From Fusicatenibacter saccharivorans (lineage in GTDB: Bacteria; Bacillota; Clostridia; Lachnospirales; Lachnospiraceae), in contig NZ_JADNOP010000003.1 in the NCBI RefSeq assembly GCF_015557635.1, positions 124,001 to 188,000 of the forward strand: a DNA stretch of 64,000 bases, read 5' to 3'. Position numbers and translations under genes: made by a program. Position 1 is the stretch's first letter; each line of letters begins with the position of its first letter. Shown here in pieces: positions 9,272 to 18,448 of this stretch. The notes beneath the pieces were generated by a model that did no database searches, was not told where the DNA came from, and saw only the letters and a program-made list of their open reading frames with translations.

Positions 9272-9328
9272 AGGTTTCACTCGATCGGTGTAAAGAAAAA
9301 CTTAAGAAATTCTTCCACGTCTTCCCCG

Positions 9329-9356
9329 TTGTTTTGCTGGAAAAAAGTGCTACAAT
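9329..9356 (+). promoter_or_regulatory. Promoter of small membrane protein gene
   Basis: The -10 TACAAT (9351-9356) has a TTGTTT (9329-9334) 16 bp upstream. It lies in the gap after the aspS terminator. Confidence 0.45.
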
Positions 9357-9430
9357 ATGGTTTGTAAGAAAGATACGGAAACATCCACAGCAAGTGGAAC
9401 ACATAGAGAAAAAGACAAGGAGGGATCACG

Positions 9431-9694
9431 ATGTTAGTTACATTAGTCATGCTGGCAACCTGTTTTGGTCTGCTCTGCGGAATTGGAATTTTATTTGGGA
9501 TCGTCGGACTGCTGCTGAAATTTGGAGGAAAAGTCCTCGGCGCATGCGCCACTATTCTTCTCCCGATCGGCGTGATCTGGCTTGGATTTAAAATCGTGTT
9601 CGCCGTCGTTCCGCTTCTGTTCAAACTGGTCTGTGCAGCGCTGATCTGTTATCTCGTATACCGCATTCTGCGGGAGATGAAACTTGTAGCATAA
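9431..9694 (+). CDS. Small membrane protein of unknown function
   Basis: I do not recognise this 87-residue protein. It is nearly all hydrophobic, with about three membrane segments (roughly residues 3-28, 34-52 and 54-78) and a short basic tail RILREMK. It has an excellent ribosome binding site (AAGGAGGG) and sits alone between two strong terminators with its own promoter, so it is a real monocistronic gene. Glycines in the first two segments could allow tight helix packing. Function cannot be inferred from the neighbours. Confidence 0.75.
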   Translation: MLVTLVMLATCFGLLCGIGILFGIVGLLLKFGGKVLGACATILLPIGVIWLGFKIVFAVVPLLFKLVCAALICYLVYRILREMKLVA

Positions 9695-9720
9695 AAAATA
9701 AAATCTAACAGATTCGAAAG

Positions 9721-9759
9721 AAAACCTGCTTTCCGTCATAAACACGGAGGCAGGTTTTT
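9721..9759 (+). terminator. Rho-independent terminator
   Basis: AAACCTGC near 9722 pairs with GCAGGTTT, and the stem extends through TCCGT/ACGGA, ending in a T run at 9755-9759. Confidence 0.85.
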
Positions 9760-9848
9760 AATGACAAAAACAAAAATCTATTTTCAGAAAAAGCCAGTAT
9801 TTGCTAAAAAAAGAGTAAGGAAAAAGTAAGAAAACAAAAAACAAAATG

Positions 9849-9857
9849 TGATACGAT
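9849..9857 (+). promoter_or_regulatory. Extended -10 promoter of the MacAB-like operon
   Basis: TG at 9849-9850 plus TACGAT at 9852-9857 forms an extended -10. No good -35 is seen. It lies 60 bp before the adaptor gene. Confidence 0.4.
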
Positions 9858-9916
9858 AGAACTAACTTGGGAAAGCAGAAAATTAATTTGTAAAATAGAA
9901 AAGTGGGAGGAAGCAT

Positions 9917-11371
9917 ATGAAGAAAAAAGTAATCGCGATTGTGTGTGCAGTCGCAGTGCTTGCGGCAGCCGGAGGGGGAGTGACATGGCATTTCCTTGGA
10001 AACGGTACAAAAGAGGACGATAACGTCGTCTATGTCAATACTGTAAAAGCCCTGACCAATCTGGGAACCGGAAATGGAATGGAAAACCGCTATGCCGGTG
10101 TTGTGGAGTCGGAAAATACCTGGAAGGTAGAGAAAAACAGCGAGAAAAAGGTAAAGGAAGTTTATGTGGAAGTCGGTCAGGAGGTTCAGGTCGGAACACC
10201 GCTGTTCTCCTACGATACCGAGAAATTCCAGAGTGACCTCGAGCAGGCGCAGCTGGATCTGGAACGCATAAACAATGAACTTTCAAGTATGAATACCAAT
10301 ATCAACCAGCTTTACAAAGACAAAAAGCAGGCATCAAAAGACCAGCAGGCAAGCATCACACTGGAAATTCAGGAAGCGGAGCTGGATTTAAAGAAAAAAG
10401 AATATGAAGGAAAATCAAAACAGGCGGAGATTGATAAATTAAACGATAACATCACCAATGCGACCGTGATCAGCGAAATCGCCGGTGTTGTAAAATCAAT
10501 CAACAACGATGACAGCAGCGCCGGCGCTTACTCCGGTGACAGCTCCGACAATTCCTTCCTGACCGTTCTTGCAACGGGAGATTTCCGTGTAAAAGGCCAG
10601 ATCAATGAACAGAATATGAGCGACGGTTCGATTACCGAAGGAAGCCAGGTGATCGTACATTCTCGTGTAGATGAGAATCAGACCTGGACCGGAACCGTGA
10701 CAAAGATTGATCGGGAAAATGCCCGGACAGGAAGCAATAACGTTTACAGCAGTTCAGGAGACAGTATGACGCAGTCAAGCAACTATCCGTTTTATGTACA
10801 GCTCGATGGAACAAATGGCCTGATGCTCGGTCAGCATGTTTACGTAGAGCCGGATATCGGTCAGCAGGAAGTCAAAACTGGAATCTGGCTGTCCGATTAC
10901 TTTATCAACGATATCGACAGCAATCCTTATGTCTGGGCTGATGATGGAAATGGAAAACTGGAAAAACGAAGTGTAACCCTTGGAACACACGATGAAAATA
11001 TGATGGAATATCAGATCACTGATGGTCTCAAAGAGGAGGATGCCATCACCTTCCCGGAGGATGGTCTGGAAGAGGGCATGAAGACCGTCGTCAGCACCGA
11101 TGGTTCGCTGGGACAGAGCAATCCGGCCGGCGGCGAAGATGACGGAATGATGGATGACGGTATGCTTGACAACGACGATGGAATGGTCGACGACGGTATG
11201 ACGCAGGATGAAAACGGCATGGTCGACAATACCATGGATGGCGCAGAGTACAGCGGTGAGGAAGATACGACGAACGTGATCGGCGGCGCCGACGGTGGTG
11301 AAGCTGGCGAGAACGACGCGGCAGACACACAGGAAGCCGGATCGGCGGAGGACGGGGAGGTGCAGCCGTGA
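9917..11371 (+). CDS. MacA/HlyD-type efflux adaptor with acidic tail
   Basis: This is a membrane-fusion adaptor for an ABC exporter. It has an N-terminal signal anchor (residues 4-27), a lipoyl half-motif, a coiled-coil hairpin (about 95-180) rich in Gln, Lys and Glu, the second lipoyl half (ATVISEIAGVVKSI), beta-barrel domains, and an unusual C-terminal tail from about residue 390. The tail is very acidic and repeats the unit DDGM several times (MMDDGMLDNDDGMVDDGM). The tail is outside the usual family length and might bind calcium or wall polymers. RBS GTGGGAGG precedes ATG 9917. The stop overlaps the GTG start of the ATPase gene. Confidence 0.85.
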   Translation: MKKKVIAIVCAVAVLAAAGGGVTWHFLGNGTKEDDNVVYVNTVKALTNLGTGNGMENRYAGVVESENTWKVEKNSEKKVKEVYVEVGQEVQVGTPLFSYDTEKFQSDLEQAQLDLERINNELSSMNTNINQLYKDKKQASKDQQASITLEIQEAELDLKKKEYEGKSKQAEIDKLNDNITNATVISEIAGVVKSINNDDSSAGAYSGDSSDNSFLTVLATGDFRVKGQINEQNMSDGSITEGSQVIVHSRVDENQTWTGTVTKIDRENARTGSNNVYSSSGDSMTQSSNYPFYVQLDGTNGLMLGQHVYVEPDIGQQEVKTGIWLSDYFINDIDSNPYVWADDGNGKLEKRSVTLGTHDENMMEYQITDGLKEEDAITFPEDGLEEGMKTVVSTDGSLGQSNPAGGEDDGMMDDGMLDNDDGMVDDGMTQDENGMVDNTMDGAEYSGEEDTTNVIGGADGGEAGENDAADTQEAGSAEDGEVQP

Positions 11372-12051
11372 TTCTGGAATTAGAGAATATCTGTAAAGAA
11401 TATATGCAGGGCAAAATCCCGGTTCCGGTTCTGAAAAACATCAACTTCTCCATGGAAGAAGGCGAGTACGTTGCGATCATGGGTCCTTCCGGTTCTGGAA
11501 AAACAACACTGATGAATATTGTCGGCTGCCTCGACCAGGCGACGAGCGGACGGCTGATCCTCGACGGACAGGACATCAGCAAATGCAGTGACAATCAGAT
11601 GTCGGACATCCGCCTGCAGAAAATCGGCTTTGTCTTCCAGAACTTCCAACTCCTTGCAAGACAGAGCGCAATGGAAAATGTATGCCTGCCGTTGACGTAC
11701 GCGGGCGTGCCGAAAAAAGAGAGAAGAGAGCGGGCAGCGATTGCCCTCGAGCGGGTGGGGCTCGGCGACCGTATGAGTTTCAAACCGACCCAGCTCTCCG
11801 GCGGACAGAAACAGCGTGTGGCGATTGCAAGAGCGATCGTCAACCATCCGAAAATTCTGCTGGCTGATGAGCCGACCGGAGCGCTCGACTCCCATTCCGG
11901 CGAACAGGTCATGGAGCTGTTCCAGAGCCTGAACGACGAGGGCGTCAGCATCTTGATGATTACGCATGACGCGGAGATCGCATCGATGGCACAGCGCACC
12001 GTGGAGATCCGCGACGGAATGATGAAATCGAAGGAGGTGGCCGAAACATGA
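11368..12051 (+). CDS. MacB/LolD-type ABC transporter ATPase
   Basis: This 227-residue nucleotide-binding protein has Walker A GPSGSGKTT, Q-loop, signature LSGGQKQR, Walker B ILLADEPTGAL and a switch His in ITHD. It belongs to the MacB/LolD/FtsE subfamily, which powers mechanical-type exporters rather than classical substrate translocation. GTG 11368 has GGGGAGG upstream and overlaps the preceding stop (GTGA); its own stop overlaps the next ATG (ATGA). This tight coupling supports one complex made from the four operon proteins. Confidence 0.93.
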   Translation: MILELENICKEYMQGKIPVPVLKNINFSMEEGEYVAIMGPSGSGKTTLMNIVGCLDQATSGRLILDGQDISKCSDNQMSDIRLQKIGFVFQNFQLLARQSAMENVCLPLTYAGVPKKERRERAAIALERVGLGDRMSFKPTQLSGGQKQRVAIARAIVNHPKILLADEPTGALDSHSGEQVMELFQSLNDEGVSILMITHDAEIASMAQRTVEIRDGMMKSKEVAET

Positions 12052-14462
12052 AAAAAGGAAAAGCCGCAAAGAAAGCCGCGATTGCAGTTGTGACCGCAGT
12101 TGCCGTGGGCGGTGTCAGTGTCGGCGGTTATTACGGCATCCGCCAGGCGCAGAAGACGACCGTAAAAGTGTATCCGGTCAGTGACTTTACGAGTGGTTAC
12201 TGGGGAGACAACATGAACATGGAAGGCCAGATCACCTCAACGGCTTCCCAGAACATCTATCTTTCCGACAGCCAGACCATTTCCCAGGTTCTCGTCAAAG
12301 AGGGCGATGTGGTAAATGCCGGAGACACGCTGATGACATACGATACCAGCATGATCGAGCTGGATCTGGAAACGCAGCAGTTACAGCTTGCACAGACAAA
12401 GCTGAAAATCCAGCAGAGTGAAAAAGAACTGGAAAAGCTGAAAAAGACAAAACCGGTATCGGATACCCCGCTGGATCCGGTGGAGCCGGATTTCCCGGAA
12501 GATCCCGATTTTCCGGATTTCCCGGATTTTCCAGATGAACCCATCGATCCGGATTTCCCGGACGAACCGATTCCGACCCCGGAACCGGAGCCGACGTACG
12601 AGGATGCTGTTCTGTACAGCAGTACGAATAAGCTTATATTTGGTTCCAAACCATACAAAGGAGAAGGAACGCAGGAAGACCCATACACCTATCTCTGCGC
12701 ACCGGGAACAGTCCTGACAGGCGGATTCCTGAATCAGATGGCAGGATACGCGGATGAAAAGGGAACGAAAAAAGAAGAGGACAGCGAAGGATACTGGTTC
12801 CGCCTGGAGATTCATGAGGAAAACAAAGCCGCAGAGGCGCTGGAAACCGTGTGGGAGCAGGATGGAACGAAGATTGCGAAAGTATACGAGACTTCGTATG
12901 AAGCAGTCCTGAGTCTGAAAGAATCCGAGTCGGCGGATGCACCGGAAGTAAAAATTACCACGCCGCTTGCCAACACAGAGGTGGCAGAGGGCGGCGGGCT
13001 GAAGCTGAAAATCGGAATCAATGAGAAGAAAGATACCGAAGAGAAGCCGGATGAGAAAGCTGACGATAAAACGGATGATAAAACCGAGAGTCCGTCCGAG
13101 GACGATGTGACACAGCCGGGTGAAGCCGGAAATGGAAGCGGAGAGACAGACGATTCCACGGAAAACACCGAAACAGATGTCACTTACACATACGTCTGGA
13201 AACACAACGGAAAGACAATCGACGGAGATTTTAAGGATACTTACACAAAAGAAAACATCACAAAAGAGGATGCCGGAATCTATACAGTAGAAGTGACAGC
13301 GAAAAATGACAAGGGTACTTCCATGGCAGTCAGCACTGCAAATGTGGCGGTAAAAGAAGGAACGATTACCCCGACACCAAGTGTAACTCCGACCCCGGGC
13401 GTTACGCCGGGACCGAGTGTAACTCCAGAGCCGACCGTCAGCCCGGAACCAAGTACAACACCGATTCCGACCACAGAGCCGGTTCCAACAGAAACTCCGG
13501 TGCCGAGCGAGACCCCAGTTCCGACGGAAACGCCGACGCCGACCAAAGTCCCGGCAGAACCGGAAGCGGAACCGCAGAGTGAAAGTGCACCGGAAGCAGT
13601 GCAGACAACAGCAAAAACCGTATTCTACGGTGAAAAAGCATCGGTACAGTCCCTCTTTACATCATCCACAGGAAGCAGCGCCAACAACAATACTTCTTCC
13701 GGTGATGATACCCAGATGACCTACACAAAAGATGAGCTGAAAAAAGCCATCAGCGAAAAAGAGAGCCAGATCCGTGGTCTGAAGCTGGATCAGAAGGAAG
13801 AGGAACTCAAAGTCAAAAATACGCAGAAATCCCTGGATTCCCAGACCGTAAAAGCGACGATCAGCGGTGTGGTAAAGAAGGTTGGAAATGCAGAAAACCC
13901 GTCCAACGACGGAAGCGCCTTTATCCAGGTCAGCGGAAACGAAGGTCTGTACGTGCGCGGCTACTTAAGCGAGACGTATCTCGATCAGGTAAAAGTCGGC
14001 GACGAACTCAACGTGACTTCCTGGTCTTCGGGTGCTTTTGCAGCGGCAACCGTAACCGAGATTTCCCCGTACCCGACAACAAGCTACATGTCCTACAGCG
14101 AGACACCAGCCTCCTTCTACCCGTTCACAGCCGTTATCCCGGAGGGCGGAGAAGGTTTTGAAAACGGCGACTGGATCGAGATTGCAATCACTGTCGGAAA
14201 CGATGTAGAAAACGGCAACGGCCTGTACGTCAGCAAAGAATTCATCCGCGAGGAGAACGGACAGAAATTCGTTTATATCCGGGATGAAAATGATAAATTA
14301 AAGAAACAGAATGTGGTAACCGGAAAACTTCTGTGGGGCAGCTATTACGAAGTGAAGAGCGGTCTTTCCGAAGAGGATTACATTGCATTCCCGTACGGCA
14401 AAACCGTGGTGGAAGGCGCAGACACGAAGGAATCCAGTTCATCGGATTATTACAACAGTTAA
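12048..14462 (+). CDS. HlyD/MacA-type adaptor with large Ig-like and Pro-rich insertion
   Basis: This second adaptor in the operon is 804 residues, about twice the normal size. After a signal anchor (about 8-28) and the first lipoyl half, the first hairpin helix ends near residue 135 (LKIQQSEKELEKLKKTKP). There follows an insertion of about 420 residues: a DPDFPDFPDFPD repeat segment, a region with Gly/Tyr, an Ig-like domain (about 298-438, ending EDAGIYTVEVTAKND), and a Thr/Pro tract of TPTP/ETPVPSE units (about 440-505). The return helix (about 560-598) and second lipoyl half (TISGVVKKVG) then resume. The insertion therefore sits at the hairpin tip, where it could cross or bind the thick wall. 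Confidence 0.85.
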   Translation: MKKGKAAKKAAIAVVTAVAVGGVSVGGYYGIRQAQKTTVKVYPVSDFTSGYWGDNMNMEGQITSTASQNIYLSDSQTISQVLVKEGDVVNAGDTLMTYDTSMIELDLETQQLQLAQTKLKIQQSEKELEKLKKTKPVSDTPLDPVEPDFPEDPDFPDFPDFPDEPIDPDFPDEPIPTPEPEPTYEDAVLYSSTNKLIFGSKPYKGEGTQEDPYTYLCAPGTVLTGGFLNQMAGYADEKGTKKEEDSEGYWFRLEIHEENKAAEALETVWEQDGTKIAKVYETSYEAVLSLKESESADAPEVKITTPLANTEVAEGGGLKLKIGINEKKDTEEKPDEKADDKTDDKTESPSEDDVTQPGEAGNGSGETDDSTENTETDVTYTYVWKHNGKTIDGDFKDTYTKENITKEDAGIYTVEVTAKNDKGTSMAVSTANVAVKEGTITPTPSVTPTPGVTPGPSVTPEPTVSPEPSTTPIPTTEPVPTETPVPSETPVPTETPTPTKVPAEPEAEPQSESAPEAVQTTAKTVFYGEKASVQSLFTSSTGSSANNNTSSGDDTQMTYTKDELKKAISEKESQIRGLKLDQKEEELKVKNTQKSLDSQTVKATISGVVKKVGNAENPSNDGSAFIQVSGNEGLYVRGYLSETYLDQVKVGDELNVTSWSSGAFAAATVTEISPYPTTSYMSYSETPASFYPFTAVIPEGGEGFENGDWIEIAITVGNDVENGNGLYVSKEFIREENGQKFVYIRDENDKLKKQNVVTGKLLWGSYYEVKSGLSEEDYIAFPYGKTVVEGADTKESSSSDYYNS

Positions 14463-14473
14463 GGAGGCGCACC

Positions 14474-15724
14474 ATGTTAGAAAATGTAAGACTTTCCTTT
14501 CAGGGAATCTGGTCACACAAAATGCGTTCCTTCCTGACGATGCTGGGTATTATCATCGGAATTGCGTCGATCATTTCGATTGTCTCCACGATCAAGGGAA
14601 CGAATGAGCAGATCAAACAGAACCTGATCGGAGCCGGAAACAACAACGTGACCGTCAGCTTAAAGCAGGGCGACGGCAATTACTGGATGGACAACGGACT
14701 GCCAAGCGGCGTGTCGAAACTGTCCGATGACCAGAAAAAGCGGATCCGCGAGCAGGATCAGGCGGAAAATGCATCGTTTTACACCGAAAGAACGTATGTG
14801 AGCGGCATCGCAAAAGGAAACACAACACTGGACAGCGCGAAGGCGCTTGGCGTGGATGAAAATTATCTGTCGACGTGCGGCTATCAGATTTATCAGGGAC
14901 GCGGCTTTGTGGAGAGCGATTTCTCGAAGATCCACAAAGTTGTCCTCCTCGACGATACCGCAGTGCTGACACTCTTCCCGGATGAGTCGCCGGTCGGCAA
15001 AACGATCGAGATCATGGGAGAGCCGTTCACGGTGATCGGCGTGATCAAAAAAGCCGATTCGTTCCAGCCGGTCATCAATTCCAGGGAGGACTACTATACG
15101 TACAATCAGGAATCCTATCCGCTGGTGCTGATGCCGGATGTCTGCTGGCCGATCGTATTCCAGTATGATGAGCCGGAAAATGCCGTTGTGATGGCAAAAA
15201 CAACCGAGGATATGAGCACGGTGGGAAAGACAACAGCGGATATCATGAACGAATCCGTGACCAATACAACGGATTCTCTTTCCTATCAGGCAGAGGATCT
15301 GCTGGAGAAAGCAAAGAGTCTGCAGGAGTTAGGTCAGAGCACGAACCAGCAGCTGATCTGGATCGCGAGCATTTCGCTTCTGGTCGGCGGTATCGGTGTT
15401 ATGAATATTATGCTGGTATCTGTAACGGAACGTACAAGCGAGATCGGCCTGAAAAAGGCGATCGGAGCAAGAAAACGCAGAATTCTGTTCCAGTTCCTGA
15501 CCGAGGCGGCGGTGCTCACCAGCATCGGCGGACTGCTCGGCGTGCTGGGCGGCATTATCATGGCACAGGTGATTTCGAGGGTATCGCAGACGCCTGTGGC
15601 GATCAGTATTCCGGCAATCATTTTCTCCGTGGTCTTCTCCATGGTGATCGGTATCGTATTCGGACTGCTGCCGTCGGTAAAAGCAGCGAACCTGAATCCG
15701 ATCGATGCGCTGCGAAGAGAATAG
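14474..15724 (+). CDS. MacB-type ABC transporter permease
   Basis: This 416-residue permease has one N-terminal membrane segment (MLGIIIGIASIISIVS), a large extracellular MacB-like domain (about 50-270), and three C-terminal membrane segments beginning IWIASISLLVGGIGVMNIMLV. The cytoplasmic coupling stretch TSEIGLKKAIGA is typical of MacB/FtsX proteins. ATG 14474 follows AAGGAGG by 7 bp; the open frame back to 14333 lies inside the previous gene. It completes a tripartite-like exporter with the ATPase and two adaptors. Substrate is unknown; relatives export peptides or antibiotics. Confidence 0.9.
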   Translation: MLENVRLSFQGIWSHKMRSFLTMLGIIIGIASIISIVSTIKGTNEQIKQNLIGAGNNNVTVSLKQGDGNYWMDNGLPSGVSKLSDDQKKRIREQDQAENASFYTERTYVSGIAKGNTTLDSAKALGVDENYLSTCGYQIYQGRGFVESDFSKIHKVVLLDDTAVLTLFPDESPVGKTIEIMGEPFTVIGVIKKADSFQPVINSREDYYTYNQESYPLVLMPDVCWPIVFQYDEPENAVVMAKTTEDMSTVGKTTADIMNESVTNTTDSLSYQAEDLLEKAKSLQELGQSTNQQLIWIASISLLVGGIGVMNIMLVSVTERTSEIGLKKAIGARKRRILFQFLTEAAVLTSIGGLLGVLGGIIMAQVISRVSQTPVAISIPAIIFSVVFSMVIGIVFGLLPSVKAANLNPIDALRRE

Positions 15725-15740
15725 AACAAAAAAGAGTTGA

Positions 15741-15788
15741 AAAATCCGTGCGGGTACAGCGTAGGTGCTGGATCCGTGCGGATTTTTT
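15741..15788 (+). terminator. Rho-independent terminator of the MacAB-like operon
   Basis: AAAATCCG (15741-15748) pairs with CGGATTTT (15779-15786), with an inner stem TACAGC/GCTG, followed by six T. Confidence 0.85.
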
Positions 15789-15931
15789 GTGCGGCGTGTG
15801 CGGATGAAACTTAAGATCTTTACTTTTTGCGGAAAGTCGGTTATACTGGAAAATAAGCGCAATTTGCGGCGCAGCAAAGAGGCATTCGAGTTTCAGATTC
15901 GGTATGTTTATGAAAATATAAGAAAGATTCA

Positions 15932-15961
15932 AAGACATTTCACATTCGTTTATGGTATAAT
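15932..15961 (+). promoter_or_regulatory. Promoter of the CBS-domain gene
   Basis: A perfect -10 TATAAT (15956-15961) with a weak -35 AAGACA (15932-15937) 18 bp upstream. Confidence 0.55.
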
Positions 15962-15999
15962 CAAACAAGAGTATGACCAACGAAAAGGAGTATACGCGA

Positions 16000-16467
16000 A
16001 TGAATATTTTGTTTTTTATCACACCGAAAAGTGAAACGGCTTATCTGTATGACGACTGCTCACTTCGGCAGGCCATCGAGAAGATCGAATATCATAAATA
16101 CACGGCGGTTCCGGTACTGAACAAAAAGGGCTGCTACGTGGGAACACTGACGGAAGGAGATCTGCTCCGCATCATAAAAGAACGGTATCTGCTGAATTAC
16201 CATGAAGCAGAGGATATCCCGCTCTGGCAGGTTCCGAAACGGTGGAATTATGAGTCCGTCAACATCAACAGCAACATCGAGGACCTGATCGAGATGTCCA
16301 TGCGGCAGAATTTCGTTCCAGTTGTGGATGACGAGGGAATCTTCATCGGCATCATCCGAAGAAGAGACATCATCCAGTACTGTTATCAGAAAAGCGGCAT
16401 CAAAGAAGAGGAAGAAGCCCGGCGCAGCGCGCGGAAACAAAACGCAGAACAGATGATTCTGCAGTAA
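16000..16467 (+). CDS. CBS-domain pair protein
   Basis: This 155-residue protein is a tandem pair of CBS domains (about 5-60 and 75-130) with the usual YTAVPVLNKKGCYVGTLTEGDLL and FVPVVDDEGIFIGIIRRRDI cores, plus a basic C-terminal tail. CBS pairs bind adenosyl ligands such as AMP, ATP or SAM and normally regulate an attached enzyme or channel; here they stand alone. ATG 16000 is preferred over ATG 15973 because AAAGGAG lies 9 bp before it. It is 22 bp upstream of argS and probably shares its transcript. Confidence 0.85.
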   Translation: MNILFFITPKSETAYLYDDCSLRQAIEKIEYHKYTAVPVLNKKGCYVGTLTEGDLLRIIKERYLLNYHEAEDIPLWQVPKRWNYESVNINSNIEDLIEMSMRQNFVPVVDDEGIFIGIIRRRDIIQYCYQKSGIKEEEEARRSARKQNAEQMILQ

Positions 16468-16489
16468 AGAAGAAAATGAGGGAAACATT

Positions 16490-18256
16490 ATGAAAAAACT
16501 GATCGATCTTATCCAGGAAGAGCTGGTAAAAGCCTTTACCGCTGCGGAGATGGACCCGTCCTATGCAAGGGTTTCCGTTTCCAACCGCCCGGATCTGTGC
16601 GAATACCAGTGCAACGGCGCAATGGCAGCTGCAAAAGCATACCACAAAGCACCGATCCAGCTGGCTGAAGCAGTTGTAGAAAAAGTGACCGATCACAGCG
16701 TGATCGGTGAAATTGAAGCCGTAAAACCGGGATTTATCAACCTGAAAATCAACCCGGAATTTCTGGCAGATTATCTTTCCAAAATGCAGAACGATGAAGA
16801 TCTTTCTGTAGAGAAAACAAAAAATCCGAAAACCATCATCGTAGATTACGGCGGAGCAAACGTGGCAAAACCGCTTCACGTCGGCCATCTCCGTTCCGCG
16901 ATCATCGGCGAGAGCATCAAGCGTATGGGACGCTTCATGGGCCACAACATGATCGGTGACGTTCATCTTGGAGACTGGGGTCTGCAGATGGGACTGATCA
17001 TCACCGAGCTGCAGGAGCGCCATCCGGAGCTTGTTTATTTTGATGAGTCCTTTACGGGAGAGTACCCGGAGGAAGCACCGTTTACGATCAGCGAACTCGA
17101 GGAGATTTATCCTTGCGCAAGCGGCAAATCGAAAGAGGACGAGGACTATAAGAAACGTGCACTCGAGGCAACGAGAGAGCTGCAGCAGGGCAGAAGAGGA
17201 TATCGTGCGATCTGGAAACACATTATGAATGTTTCTGTTGCCGATCTGAAAAAGAACTATGGAAACCTCGACGTTCATTTCGATCTGTGGATGGGTGAGT
17301 CCGATGCACAGGAGTACATTCCGGACATGGTAGATTACCTGAAAGACAATGGTTATGCACATTATGACCAGGGCGCACTCGTTGTTGATGTCAAAGAAGA
17401 GACAGACACAAAAGAGATCCCGCCGTGCATGATCTTAAAATCCGATGGAGCAGCTCTGTATGATACGACAGACCTGGCAACCATCATCCAGCGTATGAAA
17501 CTGTACAAGCCGGACGAGATCTGCTATCTGGCAGACAAACGTCAGGAGCTTCACTTCGTACAGTGTTTCCGCTGTGCAAGAAAAGCCAAACTGGTGAATG
17601 ATGATACCGTTCTTTCCTTTATCGGATTTGGTACTATGAACGGAAAAGACGGAAAACCGTTCAAGACCCGTGAGGGCGGCGTTATGCGTCTGGAGCGTCT
17701 GATCGGCGAGATCAACGATGAGATGTATCAGAAGATCGTGGAGAACCGCAGCGTAAAAGATACGGATGCAAGAGGAACGGCACAGATTGTCGGACTGTCT
17801 GCTATTAAATACGGTGACCTGTCCAACCAGGCATCGAAAGATTATGTATTCGATGTTGAGAGATTCACTTCCTTCGAGGGAAACACCGGTCCGTACATCC
17901 TGTATACGATCGTTCGTACAAAATCCATCCTCGGAAAATATAAAGAAGAGGGAAATGAACTGAAGAAAGGCGCACTCCTGGCACCGAAGAGCGACAGCGA
18001 GAAAGCTCTGATGCTTTCCGTATCCCGTTTCAACGGCGTTGTGGAGAACGCATTCGAGGAGAAAGCACCGCATAAGATCTGTGCTTATATCTACGAGCTT
18101 GCAAACGAGTTCAACCACTTCTACCACGAGACCAAGATCTTAAGTGAGCAGGATGAGGCAAGAAAAGCATCTTACCTGGCACTGCTGGATCTCGTCCGCG
18201 AGGTACTCGAGACCTGCATCGACCTGCTGGGATTCTCGGCACCGGAACGGATGTAA
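16490..18256 (+). CDS. argS: Arginyl-tRNA synthetase
   Basis: This class I synthetase charges tRNA-Arg. The HIGH-like motif is HVGH at residues 130-133 within VAKPLHVGHLRS, and the KMSK region has the relaxed form GKPFKTREGG. The C-terminal DALR anticodon-binding domain ends the 588 residues. Length and motifs are normal. ATG 16490 has GAGGGAAAC 8 bp upstream. Confidence 0.95.
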   Translation: MKKLIDLIQEELVKAFTAAEMDPSYARVSVSNRPDLCEYQCNGAMAAAKAYHKAPIQLAEAVVEKVTDHSVIGEIEAVKPGFINLKINPEFLADYLSKMQNDEDLSVEKTKNPKTIIVDYGGANVAKPLHVGHLRSAIIGESIKRMGRFMGHNMIGDVHLGDWGLQMGLIITELQERHPELVYFDESFTGEYPEEAPFTISELEEIYPCASGKSKEDEDYKKRALEATRELQQGRRGYRAIWKHIMNVSVADLKKNYGNLDVHFDLWMGESDAQEYIPDMVDYLKDNGYAHYDQGALVVDVKEETDTKEIPPCMILKSDGAALYDTTDLATIIQRMKLYKPDEICYLADKRQELHFVQCFRCARKAKLVNDDTVLSFIGFGTMNGKDGKPFKTREGGVMRLERLIGEINDEMYQKIVENRSVKDTDARGTAQIVGLSAIKYGDLSNQASKDYVFDVERFTSFEGNTGPYILYTIVRTKSILGKYKEEGNELKKGALLAPKSDSEKALMLSVSRFNGVVENAFEEKAPHKICAYIYELANEFNHFYHETKILSEQDEARKASYLALLDLVREVLETCIDLLGFSAPERM

Positions 18257-18372
18257 AACGCCAGGGGATCAAACTTAAAAGTCCGACGCAATCTGGCGTT
18301 GCGCGGAGTCAAGAGGGAAAAAATAGATAAAAAACAGGCGATTTTTTTGGCAGCCGTCGGCTTCTGTAGTTC

Positions 18373-18402
18373 TTGCAGAAACGGCGGCTGTTGTGTTATA
18401 CT
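18373..18402 (+). promoter_or_regulatory. Putative promoter of the kinase operon
   Basis: -35 TTGCAG (18373-18378) and -10 TATACT (18397-18402), spacing 18 bp. This would give a leader of about 145 nt containing the hairpin at 18410-18448. Confidence 0.45.
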
Positions 18403-18409
18403 TACATCA

Positions 18410-18448
18410 CGATTTTTCATCCGCTTGGACATTCGTCCTGAAAAATCG
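18410..18448 (+). promoter_or_regulatory. Leader hairpin before the kinase gene
   Basis: CGATTTTTCA (18410-18419) pairs fully with TGAAAAATCG (18439-18448), with an inner GGAC/GTCC stem closing an ATTC loop. No T run follows. It could be a regulatory or stabilising 5' structure. Confidence 0.4.

Noticed and set aside
13280-13546. Repeated codons in the Thr/Pro tract, considered as a CRISPR-like or tandem DNA repeat
   Set aside because: The repeats are imperfect and in frame, with the periodicity of a Pro/Thr protein linker, not direct repeats with spacers.
18257-18300. Inverted repeat ACGCCAG...CTGGCGT after argS as a terminator
   Set aside because: No T run follows and the loop is long, so strong termination is unlikely.
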